NCBI GenBank assembly: GCA_041485285.1
Contig: JBGPJF010000006.1
Location: 1-64,000 of the forward strand
DNA: 64,000 bases
Direction: 5' to 3'
From: DATEUP01 sp041485285
GTDB taxonomy: Archaea; Thermoplasmatota; DTKX01; DATEUP01
The notes beneath the pieces were generated by a model. That model saw nothing but the letters and a program-made list of their open reading frames with translations, did no database searches and was not told the origin of the DNA. The position numbers were made by a program, and so were the translations under genes. Positions 16,783-24,978 of this stretch are shown in pieces. Each line of letters starts with the position of its first letter. The first letter of the stretch is position 1.

Positions 16783-17223
16783 CTAAAGAAACGCTCGCAC
16801 CGCCTCCGTTATTGTGAGGCGGCGGATCAGACCGGCCGCTGCAATCGAGTCGAAGCCGCGGTCGTTTGAGATGACGAGCGCTCCCGTCTGCAGGCACACG
16901 GACGCGTGCAGGCCATCGACGCCCTCCCCCGGCTTGAAGTAGGCCAGGCAAGCCCGCTGAAACCGCGGAGCGGGATTGACGACCTCGATGCGTCCAAGGA
17001 GCGAAGCGAGGACTCGCACCGCCGCCGCCGATGGGAAAATCTCTGCGTAACGGGAGTACTCCGCGACCAGCAGCGGGTCGCCGACCAGGCGGGCCATAGG
17101 GTCGCCGACCAGGCGGGCGATGAGGCGGAAGGAAACGGTCTGTCGCTCGCCCGACCGAATCGCGGCCACGAACACGTTTGTGTCAAGGAGGTACGGACCG
17201 GCGGGGGGCTGTTTGTCGCTCAT
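16783..17223 (-). CDS. PIN-domain ribonuclease toxin, VapC-like
   Basis: 146 residues with PIN active-site acidic residues: Asp14 in LLDTNVF, Glu in LLVAEY, Asp in GVDGLHA and Asp in ISNDRGFD. VapC-type proteins are Mg-dependent RNases held in check by a cognate antitoxin. The gene begins 24 nt after an AbrB-family gene on the same strand, forming a toxin-antitoxin pair. An internal 8-residue tandem duplication (LVGDP twice in a row) comes from a 24-base repeat and lies just before the conserved Glu. The other catalytic residues are intact, so the protein may still be active. RNA target unknown. Confidence 0.78.
   Translation of the reverse strand: MSDKQPPAGPYLLDTNVFVAAIRSGERQTVSFRLIARLVGDPMARLVGDPLLVAEYSRYAEIFPSAAAVRVLASLLGRIEVVNPAPRFQRACLAYFKPGEGVDGLHASVCLQTGALVISNDRGFDSIAAAGLIRRLTITEAVRAFL
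17075..17118. repeat. 24-bp-period tandem duplication inside the PIN toxin gene
   Basis: Twenty identical bases (GGGTCGCCGACCAGGCGGGC on the plus strand) occur at 17075-17094 and again at 17099-17118, a period of 24. The duplication is in frame and doubles the ARLVGDP segment of the PIN protein. Confidence 0.85.
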
Positions 17224-17247
17224 GCAACCGCACCGCCCCCACCAACC

Positions 17248-17538
17248 CTAACGCAGCCGCGCCATGTGCTTGGCAATTTCGGGGTACCGTCGTTTCGCCA
17301 ATTCGTTAATCTCGGCCCTTACCTTGGCGAGCTCCGCATCGATGTCGATTCCTTTCAGGTCCTCGCGGATCTGGCGAACCATTTTCTCAACATCGAGCGG
17401 AAAGAGGGCGACTCCACCATCGTCGAGATTCGTCACGAGCAGTTTGGATCCTGGCCGCAGGCGGAGCTCCTTCCGCGTGCTGGCGGGGAGCAGGATTCGA
17501 CCCGCGCTGTCGACGGAGACGATGACGGACACAATCAT
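17248..17538 (-). CDS. AbrB/MazE-type antitoxin
   Basis: 96-residue protein. The N-terminal ~45 residues are a swapped-hairpin AbrB DNA-binding domain (SVDSAGRILLPASTRKEL...PGSKLLV). The C-terminal half is a charged helix likely to wrap the toxin. It is the first gene of the pair with the PIN toxin 24 nt downstream. The ATG at 17538 is chosen; a GTG at 17580 would place the start inside the palindromic operator. Such antitoxins usually repress their own promoter, alone or with toxin, and the perfect inverted repeat 9 bp upstream fits that. Confidence 0.78.
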   Translation of the reverse strand: MIVSVIVSVDSAGRILLPASTRKELRLRPGSKLLVTNLDDGGVALFPLDVEKMVRQIREDLKGIDIDAELAKVRAEINELAKRRYPEIAKHMARLR

Positions 17539-17546
17539 GCTGGGAG

Positions 17547-17573
17547 TTTCCCATATGATGAATATATGGGAAA
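17547..17573 (-). promoter_or_regulatory. Palindromic operator overlapping the antitoxin TATA box
   Basis: A perfect inverted repeat with 10-bp arms (TTTCCCATAT and ATATGGGAAA) and a 7-bp spacer, 9 bp before the antitoxin ATG. The AT-rich TATA-like run CATATATTC on the minus strand is inside it, about 26 bases from the ATG. A dimeric AbrB protein bound here would block TBP. It stands out from the GC-rich surroundings. Assignment as operator is inferred from position and symmetry. Confidence 0.7.
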
Positions 17574-17962
17574 TATCCACGAGTGGAGAGGGCCTCCAAG
17601 GGCCCGATTACGAACCCCACCCCCACTCTCTTCTCCCCCCGGACGAACCGCCTATTTGGCGCAAAAAGGGGCGAGGTCGCCGGACACAGCGAAAGCGACT
17701 GCCTCCGTCCCACCACCGTCTCTTCACGACGCATAACTTCGGCTGTCCAGCACGACTGTTATCTACCCCGTCGCCCCGCCCGGCCCGCCTGCCTGGCTAC
17801 TTGAACTACCCGTATAAGGGCGGAGCGTCTTCGATGGCCTCCCCCTCACTTTGAAATAGACTTGCGGGCTTGGCGCGGGGCCGCCTCACCACGAGGACGG
17901 AGCGTGCATGGGATGCAACGTTTCGCAATGACAAAAGGGACGCGGCCGAAGGAGGGCTAGCC
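17574..17962. other. Intergenic region before the GNAT gene; no gene seen
   Basis: About 390 bases with no supported coding frame. A TATAAGG element at 17813-17819 could be the promoter of the downstream acetyltransferase, giving an untranslated leader of roughly 120 bases. A tiny ATG frame (MASPSL) starts at 17834 but has no support as a gene. Confidence 0.4.
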
Positions 17963-18625
17963 GTGGACCGCTCGTACCGCTACAACATCCGCCTCGCGGA
18001 GCGAGCGCGCGACCTCTCGCGGATGGTTGAGATCGAGAACGCGTGCTTCCCCGAGAAGCTCGCCTATCTGCGCAGCGAGATCTACCACTTCCTGCGCGCG
18101 AAGAACGCGCAATGCGTGGTCGCCGAAGACCGCGACACGGGGCGCGTCGAAGGGTTCCTCATCGTTTCGTGGCGCAAGGGGTGCGCCGTCGGGTACGTCC
18201 AGACCATCGACGTCCGCCCCGAGGCCCAGGGCAACGGGCTCGGCCGCCTGTTCATCGAGACCGCCGAGCGCATCATGGCGGAGCGGGGGCTTACGAAGTC
18301 CATCCTCCAGGTCTACCTGCGGAACAATGCCGCGCTCGGCCTCTATCTCAAGCATGGGTACACGATCCGCCGCGTCCGGACGCGGTATTACCAAAACTCG
18401 TACCGCGGAGCGCGTGACGCGCTCGAGATGGTGAAGGAACTCAGGCCGCTGGCGCCGACCGCGCTCACGACCCCCCCGGTGCCCGAGCACGCATCGCTTG
18501 CCCCCGACCGCGCGGTGCCGCGCCCCGCGGCCCCCTCGGTCGCGGAGGTTGCCCCCGCGGCCGCCCCATCGGACGGGCTCATCGCAGACCGCACCGCGGT
18601 GCCTGCCGCCCTCGGCTCCAATTGA
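17963..18625 (+). CDS. GNAT-family N-acetyltransferase, RimI-like
   Basis: 220 residues. The GNAT core occupies about residues 5-155, with the acetyl-CoA motif RPEAQGNGLGRLFIE and motif B with LQVYLRNNAALGLYLKHGY, as in RimI/ArdA-type N-terminal protein acetyltransferases. The C-terminal ~60 residues are Ala/Pro-rich and probably disordered. The start is the GTG at 17963, 7 nt after a GGAGGG ribosome-binding site; a TTG farther upstream lacks one. It likely acetylates protein N-termini, but a small-molecule substrate cannot be excluded. It converges with the MurL-like gene. Confidence 0.85.
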   Translation: MDRSYRYNIRLAERARDLSRMVEIENACFPEKLAYLRSEIYHFLRAKNAQCVVAEDRDTGRVEGFLIVSWRKGCAVGYVQTIDVRPEAQGNGLGRLFIETAERIMAERGLTKSILQVYLRNNAALGLYLKHGYTIRRVRTRYYQNSYRGARDALEMVKELRPLAPTALTTPPVPEHASLAPDRAVPRPAAPSVAEVAPAAAPSDGLIADRTAVPAALGSN

Positions 18626-18642
18626 GCGCGCTTCCCCCCGGC

Positions 18643-20130
18643 CTAGGTCTTGGGGTCGAACGCCACGAAGCGGCCCTTTTCGAGCTTCACGGCCCCCGCC
18701 GTGTGCTCGCTAAGCACCTTGAACACCTTCGCGCGGAACCGCGCCGGGACGTTTTCGATCAGCGAGTTCTGCGGGTCGAACTTCATCGACTCGACCTCGG
18801 CGTGCGCCTGCGGAGCGTAGCCGCCCGCGTACTTCAGGTCCCCCGCGAGCACCTTGTACCCCTTCTGCGAAAGCCGAAACAGCGTGTGCTCAAGCTCGTG
18901 CTTGTCGAGGCGAAGCCGCGTCTCCTGAAGCCGCTTCTCAAGCAGGTCGAGGTCCTCCTTGCGGTACCCCATCACGCGCGGGTCGACGTCCGACGCGACC
19001 AAGATCGACAGGACTCCCAGGCACTTCGTGCACCGGCCGCACGGGACGACCTTCCCGTCCTGGAGGTGCGTGGCGTGGCACGAGCGCTGGATCGGGAGCA
19101 GCTTCGGGTAGCGCTTCGCGATGATCAGCTCCTCCGAGAACGACGAGAGCGGGCGCACCACCGAGAAGTGCTCGCACGCGAGCCCGCGCTCCTTGTAGTA
19201 CTGCGTCATCTTCCAGTCGAACTCCTGCGTCTGGTCGTAAATTCCAAAGTAGTGGGGGACGCCCATGTGCGTCCAGTCGCCCGGCTCATCGTACTCGTTG
19301 CCCACCACGAACGCCGAGATGTCGTGCTTGAACATGTACGGCCAGAACGCGAACGCGTAGTGGAGGAATGTGAACGTGCGCACCGGGTAGAGGTCGGCCG
19401 CCACATCGCGGAAGTCCGGGCGGATCACCCGCATGTGGTCCTTGATGAACAGGTACACGCGGTCGACATTCGACCACACCTTGCGCGTCCGCGGCTCGAA
19501 CCGCGTGAAGGCGTCGAACGCGGGCTTTGCCGTGAGCCAGTGGCCCCCCGACTCGTTGAAGTAAAACGGGTAGACCTCCGCGCCCACTTCCTTCAGCATC
19601 CCGTAGGAGAGCAGCGACTCCTTTCCGCCCGACGAGAGTACGCACACGCGTTCGGGGTCGCTTTCCCTTGAGAAGTCGTGGCGCACGGTGCCCGACGGCT
19701 TCAGCGCGGCGCGGTAGTCTTTGTAGGTCTTCGAGATCTCGGGGTTGTCCTTGAACTTCGGCTCGTCGATCAGGTACTCGTTGCCGCGCAGCACGCGGTT
19801 GACGAGCGTCTCCCGCGACTGGATGAGGAGGAACTCCTCGAACAGCGTCTGGTCGCGCGGGTCGAGCGGAAACTTCAGGCGGATCTCCTTCGTGAAGAGC
19901 GCGTAGTTGACGAGCGGGCAAAGGACGGTGAGCCCCATCAGGTACTCGAGGTCCTCGAACTCCTTCGTGCCCTTGTCGGGGAGGTCCTCCTGGTACTTGT
20001 AGCGAAGTTCAACCTCGCCCTCGGGGCGGCCCACCGGGTCGACCTCGATGGTCGCGCGCACCCAGTCGTCGCCAAGCTCCGGCGGGTGGACGGTGATCGA
20101 GTTGAAGCAGTGCAGGGGGAGGTCGGCCAC
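18643..20130 (-). CDS. MurL-like PP-loop ATPase with C-terminal zinc-binding cysteines
   Basis: 495 residues. A PP-loop ATP-binding motif SSGGKESLLSYG lies in the middle, followed by VVGNEYDEPG, then HFSVVRPLS, SCHAT and CGRCTKC near residue 380. This order (GGKDS, NE, RPLS, SC, CG-x-C-x-KC) matches what I recall of MurL, the ATP-dependent UDP-MurNAc-L-Ala-L-Glu epimerase, which inverts a terminal L-Glu to D-Glu. An archaeal MurL homologue would act on a different acceptor, since no murein genes are here. It is the last gene of a three-gene operon with the DUF1611 protein (11 nt upstream) and a PLP enzyme. The GTG start at 20130 is chosen; a longer frame would run deep into the DUF1611 gene. 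Family call moderate, function inferred. Confidence 0.65.
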   Translation of the reverse strand: MADLPLHCFNSITVHPPELGDDWVRATIEVDPVGRPEGEVELRYKYQEDLPDKGTKEFEDLEYLMGLTVLCPLVNYALFTKEIRLKFPLDPRDQTLFEEFLLIQSRETLVNRVLRGNEYLIDEPKFKDNPEISKTYKDYRAALKPSGTVRHDFSRESDPERVCVLSSGGKESLLSYGMLKEVGAEVYPFYFNESGGHWLTAKPAFDAFTRFEPRTRKVWSNVDRVYLFIKDHMRVIRPDFRDVAADLYPVRTFTFLHYAFAFWPYMFKHDISAFVVGNEYDEPGDWTHMGVPHYFGIYDQTQEFDWKMTQYYKERGLACEHFSVVRPLSSFSEELIIAKRYPKLLPIQRSCHATHLQDGKVVPCGRCTKCLGVLSILVASDVDPRVMGYRKEDLDLLEKRLQETRLRLDKHELEHTLFRLSQKGYKVLAGDLKYAGGYAPQAHAEVESMKFDPQNSLIENVPARFRAKVFKVLSEHTAGAVKLEKGRFVAFDPKT

Positions 20131-20141
20131 GGCGTGCCCAC

Positions 20142-21314
20142 CTACTTTTGCAGGAACCGGCGCTCGATCTCGGCGGCGATCTTGCCGGCCCCTTGCCAGA
20201 GCGGGTCGCAGCAGGGTACGTGGAAGCGCGCCTCGTACTGGCGCACCGTCTCCTCGACCTGCGCGCGCGTCAGTCCCTCGTGATTGAGGGTAATCCCGAT
20301 GACAGGGCGCTGCGCGTAGCTCTCGAGCAGCTCGATCTCGCGGCCGAGGTCTGCCATCTTGAACTGCGGGAAGCCGTCGAGCGTCCTGCGCGCGGGCGCA
20401 TGCTGCACGAGGATGCCCTTCGGCCGGCCGGCCGCGATGAGTTCGAAGCCGCCGGGGTACGCCGGGTGGGTGAGGGCCCCTTGGCCCTCGAGCACGATCA
20501 CATCCGGGTGCTCGTTGCGGTCGCACTCGACCACCGCGTGCTCGATCTCGCCGGCGACATAGTCGTTGACCGTCGAGTCGAGCACGAAGCCGTACTTGGC
20601 GCCCTGCATGATGCCGGTCTGCCCGGTCGCGATCATGTGGGCCTTGTACCCCATCGCTTCGAGCGCCTCGACGACCTTCCAGGCGGTTGTCCGCTTCCCG
20701 ATCGCAGAATCGGTGCCTAGCGCCGCCACGACCGTGGCCTTGACCTTCTCGATGTCCCCCGTGAAGAAGTTCGGAGGGCGAAGCAGCGGGAGCTTGCGGA
20801 TGTCGAAGACATCGACGCCCTTCTTGGCCGCAAGCGGCGCAAACTCCGGGTCGTCAGAGATGAACTCGTGGAGCCCGGACACGATGTTGAGGCCCCGCTC
20901 GATGCTCCGGCGCATGGACGGCCGCAGCTCCTTGGGCAGCATCCCCCCGTCGGTCGCCAGACCGAAGATCATCGTGTGGATCGAGGGGTCCTTCGCGAGG
21001 GCGTCGTCGACCGAGGCGTACACGGGCACGCCGTTTCTAACGCCATCGAGCACCCTCCCAGCGTCCTTGCCGGCGTGGGTTGAGTCGATCACGCCGCGGA
21101 TCTTGTACCGCCTTGAGCGGCGCAGCAGGCCGTTGCCTGACTTCCCCGTGGGGGTCGCAAGCGCGCCCTCGAGCAGGATGACCGCGTTGGCGTCCTTGGT
21201 CCCGATCTTCGCGTTCTGGAAATCCAGCGCGTCACGGGGCTTTGCCTTCAGGGCGCCACGCTTGCGCGACTTCCGCGGGCTCCCGCTCTTGCGGGTGGAC
21301 TTCTGCTCGGCCAA
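20142..21314 (-). CDS. dgcN: DUF1611-family protein, DgcN-like D-glutamate N-acetyltransferase
   Basis: 390 residues. A basic Lys/Arg/Ser-rich leader (~30 residues) precedes a Rossmann-like N-terminal domain and a P-loop-like C-terminal domain with GTDSAIGKRTTA near residue 210, GQTGIMQG and LEGQGALTHPAYPGG. DUF1611 members named DgcN acetylate D-glutamate, and an enolase-family partner (DgcA) then racemises the N-acetyl product; a DgcA-like gene lies 2.4 kb away at 23698. The start is a TTG at 21314, 8 nt after a GGAGG ribosome-binding site. It sits 15 nt after the PLP-enzyme gene and 11 nt before the MurL-like gene, in one operon. Family is clear; the precise activity is inferred from characterised relatives. 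Confidence 0.75.
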   Translation of the reverse strand: MAEQKSTRKSGSPRKSRKRGALKAKPRDALDFQNAKIGTKDANAVILLEGALATPTGKSGNGLLRRSRRYKIRGVIDSTHAGKDAGRVLDGVRNGVPVYASVDDALAKDPSIHTMIFGLATDGGMLPKELRPSMRRSIERGLNIVSGLHEFISDDPEFAPLAAKKGVDVFDIRKLPLLRPPNFFTGDIEKVKATVVAALGTDSAIGKRTTAWKVVEALEAMGYKAHMIATGQTGIMQGAKYGFVLDSTVNDYVAGEIEHAVVECDRNEHPDVIVLEGQGALTHPAYPGGFELIAAGRPKGILVQHAPARRTLDGFPQFKMADLGREIELLESYAQRPVIGITLNHEGLTRAQVEETVRQYEARFHVPCCDPLWQGAGKIAAEIERRFLQK

Positions 21315-21329
21315 CGAGCCAACCTCCGG

Positions 21330-22325
21330 CTAGCAACGCCGTCCGGTCAAAATAACCACATGGTCGCCCTCCGCAAGCTCCGGGTGGGCTGCCACCGTCT
21401 TCACGAGCGCCCGCAGCGCCGAGGTCGAGGCCGGCAGCACATTGATGCCCTCCTGCTCGCGGACCATGCGCGCGTAGTTCACCATGTTCCGGTCGCTTGC
21501 ATACTCCGCGAATCCACCGGACTCCCGCAGCGCGTCAAGCGCGAGTTGGCCGTCAAAGGAGTGGTAGTTCACGAGCGGCTCATTAATCGCCGTCTCGTGG
21601 AGCTCCTCCGGCTTTAGGTCCTCGACCACGTCCTTGCCCGCCTTGAAGGATGCGATGATCGGGTTGCCGCGGTGCGACGACCCCGCGATCATCCGCGGCA
21701 GTTCGGCCGTGCGCCCTTGGGACTTGAGTTCCTTGAACCCGGCGAAGACGCCCGCAAGCGTCGTGCCGTTGCCCACCGGCACCGACACGGTCTCCGGGAC
21801 GCGGCGCATCGAACGGTAAACTTCCCGGGCGATCTCCGCGTAGGCCTTCATCCCTAGGGGCGCGGCGTGCTCGCCCGGGTTCGCGTCGTACCACCCGTTC
21901 GCCTTGGCGTCGGCCTGCGCCCGAGCCACCGCGTCCTCGTATTTTCCCTCGACCCAAATCACTTCGGCGTCGAGCTGCGCGAGTTCCTCCACGCGGCGCG
22001 TGTGGTAGTCCTTCGGGATGTACACCTTCGACTTCAGCCCGTTTTGGAACGCGGCGTTTGCAATCGCCGTGCCGTAGTTGCCGCAGGTCCCGATCGATAT
22101 GATCTCGAACCCGCGCTGGAACGCATCGAACACTTGCTGATACGCGACGCGGTCTTTCTGCGTCCCGGTCGGGTTGCCCCCCTCGAACTTCGCGAAGAGC
22201 TTGCGCACCTTGAGCTCGCGGCCCACGTTGCGCATCTGCGTGAAAATGGTGTTCCCGACACCGTCCCAAAGGAAGCGGCGCTCGCCAACGGCTGCGGGTA
22301 AGGCGCGTTCTAGGCTGCCTGACAA
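21330..22325 (-). CDS. Fold-type-II PLP enzyme, threonine-synthase-like
   Basis: 331 residues of the tryptophan-synthase-beta/threonine-synthase superfamily. The PLP lysine is in EGGNPTGTQKDR, the asparagine/glycine loop is IGTCGNYG, and the phosphate-binding glycine loop is VPVGNGTT. It is shorter than canonical threonine synthase (about 350-480 residues) and has Thr-Gln before the lysine instead of Ser-Phe, so it may be a lyase, dehydratase or racemase rather than a true threonine synthase. The start is a TTG at 22325 behind a GAGGTGA element. It opens the operon with the DUF1611 and MurL-like genes, suggesting amino-acid substrates linked to glutamate. Specific reaction not assignable. Confidence 0.75.
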   Translation of the reverse strand: MSGSLERALPAAVGERRFLWDGVGNTIFTQMRNVGRELKVRKLFAKFEGGNPTGTQKDRVAYQQVFDAFQRGFEIISIGTCGNYGTAIANAAFQNGLKSKVYIPKDYHTRRVEELAQLDAEVIWVEGKYEDAVARAQADAKANGWYDANPGEHAAPLGMKAYAEIAREVYRSMRRVPETVSVPVGNGTTLAGVFAGFKELKSQGRTAELPRMIAGSSHRGNPIIASFKAGKDVVEDLKPEELHETAINEPLVNYHSFDGQLALDALRESGGFAEYASDRNMVNYARMVREQEGINVLPASTSALRALVKTVAAHPELAEGDHVVILTGRRC

Positions 22326-22517
22326 CGGGGTTAGGTCACCTCAAGAGGGGGTTCGCGCATCTGTCCGGCGTTTTTGGGGGGCAGGGGTCGAAACCATTGC
22401 GGCCGCGTCGGATTTCCCAAACGCGCCGCGTCCCATCACTTGACTGCAGGGCGCAATGTAGTGCGCCTTGGTCTTAAACGTGTCGAATCACAAATCACAG
22501 CGGCTGATTCGGCACCG

Positions 22518-23030
22518 TTACGTGTCCGACGAGCGCGTCCGGCCGCGGTTTTTCGCCCGCAATTCGCTATCGAGCCGCCGGTCGAGCCACTTTTCGGCCT
22601 CGCCGCCGCGCTCGAAGCGCGCGATCGACTCCTCGAAAGGCTCGTTGTGCCACTCCGGCTCCCCCTCAAGGTCGTCCGGCGGGTGCACGAGGTGGAGCAT
22701 CTCGTGCATAAGCAGGTATTCGATCACGAACGCGGGCGTGTCGGCGCTGTCGAGCGACTTCTCGATTAGAATCCGGTCGTCCTTGAGCACGTAAACCGCC
22801 CATGCGTTGTGCGCGTCCAAGGGGGCCCACCCCACGTCGGGGAGGCTAAACGGGCGGTCTGCTCCGAAGTACCCGCGGTCGACCCGGGCAAGCAGGCGGC
22901 GCAGGTCGAAGTGGTCGCCACGGGCGGCAAGCACCTCGTATTCGGTCTCCTCGAGGGAAAATCCTTGGTCTTCGAATTGTTCAGCAAGTTTGCTCTTCCG
23001 AGGTGACTTTCGGGGCTTGTGTTGCGACAT
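22518..23030 (-). CDS. SprT-like zinc metallopeptidase domain protein
   Basis: About 170 residues. It has an HExxH zinc motif (LLMHEMLHLVHP), followed by WHNEPFEESIARF, where the second conserved His and acidic residues lie as in SprT/M48-like proteins. The basic N-terminal segment (SQHKPRKSPRKSK) is probably unstructured. The ATG at 23030 is chosen; another ATG at 23096 would add 22 residues. It is divergent from the hypothetical gene at 23203. Substrate unknown; relatives act on DNA-protein crosslinks or unknown targets. Confidence 0.65.
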   Translation of the reverse strand: MSQHKPRKSPRKSKLAEQFEDQGFSLEETEYEVLAARGDHFDLRRLLARVDRGYFGADRPFSLPDVGWAPLDAHNAWAVYVLKDDRILIEKSLDSADTPAFVIEYLLMHEMLHLVHPPDDLEGEPEWHNEPFEESIARFERGGEAEKWLDRRLDSELRAKNRGRTRSSDT

Positions 23031-23202
23031 GCTGGATGCCTCAATAACGGCATCCTCTATCATGGCTGGATCGACGTATTTGAGACCCTTCTTCATGGCA
23101 TCGAAGGGGGGACGATTCGTGTCCGGCCGCGAGCGTGGAGGTCCCGCGATAGGCCTTATTTGGGGCCCATGGGAATCACGGGGCCCCTCGGGGCGGTTGG
23201 GC

Positions 23203-23640
23203 ATGTCCGAGTGGTTCAAACCGTCGACCGCGCGCATTCTCACGGACGAGAAGCCCGACCGGACGGTCTTCGACCTTGCCTACACGACAAAGCGTTACAT
23301 ACTCGTGCGTTCGAGGCCCGAGGCGCCCGAGTACAAGTTCCAGCAGGACGACGGCGAGGAGCGCCTGAGAGCCCTCGTGAGCGACCCCCTCAACATCGTC
23401 ATCCCCCACGAGGCCCTGAAGCGCCACGCGATCACACGGAAGTTCGGCGGCCGCATCACGATCGACCTTGAATTTGAGGGCGCAAGTGGCCCCCGCACCA
23501 TCACCGGCACCCTCGAGGCGCGGCCGGAGACCGTGCTCTTCTTCACCGCAGTTAGCGGGTCCCTCAAAGCCTGTCACGAAATGGCTGGCAAGAAACTGGG
23601 GGAGGACATGGCCAAGTTCCAGAAGCGGGCCAATCGGTAG
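23203..23640 (+). CDS. Hypothetical soluble protein
   Basis: 145 residues beginning SEWFKPSTARILTDEK. It is predicted alpha/beta, with no signal peptide, membrane segment or recognised motif. A middle stretch alternates in a beta-like way (GRITIDLEFEG, TGTLEARPETVLFF), and the C-terminal helix is basic. It starts 170 bp from the divergent metallopeptidase and ends 57 nt before the epimerase gene on the same strand, so it could be cotranscribed with that gene. Function unknown. Confidence 0.6.
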   Translation: MSEWFKPSTARILTDEKPDRTVFDLAYTTKRYILVRSRPEAPEYKFQQDDGEERLRALVSDPLNIVIPHEALKRHAITRKFGGRITIDLEFEGASGPRTITGTLEARPETVLFFTAVSGSLKACHEMAGKKLGEDMAKFQKRANR

Positions 23641-23697
23641 GGCCTTGACAGCCTGCGCAAACGGTAAAGGCTCGACCGCCGATCGAAGCGCGGTCCC

Positions 23698-24840
23698 GTG
23701 CGCTCCGCCATCCGCTCCATCGACGTGTTCCCCGCCAAGCTCCACCTCAAGGAGCCCTTCCGCGTGGCCTACGAAGTCGAGGAGGACGCGTGGAACGTCC
23801 TCGTGCGTGTCACCACCGCCGACGGGGAGGTCGGGTGGGGCAACTCCTGCCCAGACCCCGAAGTCACCGGCGAAACACCCCAGAGCGTGCTGAAGACGCT
23901 TGGCAAACTCATCCCCCGCGTCGAAGGCGAGGACGCCCACCGCGTCAACCGCGTGAATTACATCATGGAAGAGGTTGTCGGCGGCAACCTCACCGCAAAG
24001 GCCGCGGTGAACCTCGCCCTCTATGACATCCTAGGCAAGTCGGCCGGGCTCCCCGTCACCAACCTCCTCGGCGGCTTCAAGGACCGCATCCAGACCTCGA
24101 TCTCCATCGGCATCCTCCCCCTCGAGGAGACCGTCGCCAAGGCCCGGTCGTTCATTGAGCAGGGCTTCAAGGTGCTCAAACTGAAGTGCGGGCTCGACCC
24201 CGACGACGACATCCGGCGCTGCATCGCGGTGCGTGAGGCGGTGGGCCGCGACATCCTCCTGCGGCTCGACGCCAACCAGGGGTACGACGTCTCCACCACG
24301 CTTCGCGTCGTCGACGCGCTCGAGAACATCCACGGCGTCGACATCGAACTCGTCGAGCAGCCGACCCCCGCGGGCGAGCTCCAGCAGCTCAAGGAGGTCA
24401 CCGGCGCCTCCTCCGTCCCCATCATGGCCGACGAGAGCGTCCAGTCGATCTCGGACACCTTCGTCGTGACCGCCGGGCAGATGGCCGACCTCATCAACAT
24501 CAAGCTCATGAAAACCGGCGGGATCACCGGCGCCCTGCGCGTGAACGCGGTCGCGCAGGCGGGCGGCATCCCTGTCATGGTCGGGTGCATGTCCGAATCG
24601 ATCGTGTCGGTGGCCGCCGGCCTCCACTTCGCCTGCTCGCAGCGCAACATCCAGTACGCCGACCTCGACAGCCACTTCGACTTCGCGCGCGATGTAGCGA
24701 AGGGTGGGGCGACCTTCGAAGACGGGTTCCTGTACCCGATGGACCGGCCAGGGTTCGGACTTGAGGCCGATGAACCGTACATCGAGGAGATGGCCCGCGC
24801 GGGGCGCAAGGAGCTCGCCCATTCTACGACCCCGAAGTGA
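23698..24840 (+). CDS. dgcA: Enolase-superfamily epimerase, dipeptide epimerase/DgcA-like
   Basis: 380 residues of the muconate-lactonising subgroup. Catalytic Lys pair in LKLKCG (about residue 162), metal ligands Asp in LRLDANQG, Glu in ELVEQP and Asp in MADES, and the second-side Lys in INIKLMKTGG are all present. Family members epimerise L-Ala-D/L-Glu or, as DgcA, N-acetyl-D-glutamate to N-acetyl-L-glutamate. With a DUF1611/DgcN-like gene close by, the N-acetylglutamate role is attractive, though dipeptide epimerisation is equally compatible. Start is a GTG at 23698. The deacetylase that would complete the DgcN-DgcA route is not seen nearby. Confidence 0.82.
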   Translation: MRSAIRSIDVFPAKLHLKEPFRVAYEVEEDAWNVLVRVTTADGEVGWGNSCPDPEVTGETPQSVLKTLGKLIPRVEGEDAHRVNRVNYIMEEVVGGNLTAKAAVNLALYDILGKSAGLPVTNLLGGFKDRIQTSISIGILPLEETVAKARSFIEQGFKVLKLKCGLDPDDDIRRCIAVREAVGRDILLRLDANQGYDVSTTLRVVDALENIHGVDIELVEQPTPAGELQQLKEVTGASSVPIMADESVQSISDTFVVTAGQMADLINIKLMKTGGITGALRVNAVAQAGGIPVMVGCMSESIVSVAAGLHFACSQRNIQYADLDSHFDFARDVAKGGATFEDGFLYPMDRPGFGLEADEPYIEEMARAGRKELAHSTTPK

Positions 24841-24978
24841 AACGCCTCCCGGCACGCGAACCGCCGTCCGGCTCTCGCACCGTCCGTGCGTTTGCACCAA
24901 TACCGGCAAATACGATCGGTCTACGCGCTCCAACCCGCTTATCCCCCCGAGCCTAGTGGTTGGCCCGGGTATCCCACG

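Noticed and set aside
20131..20526. N-terminal extension of the MurL-like gene into the DUF1611 gene
   Set aside because: The extension overlaps about 385 bases of a conserved gene on the same strand and reads as Arg/Pro-rich nonsense; the GTG at 20130 fits the operon spacing.
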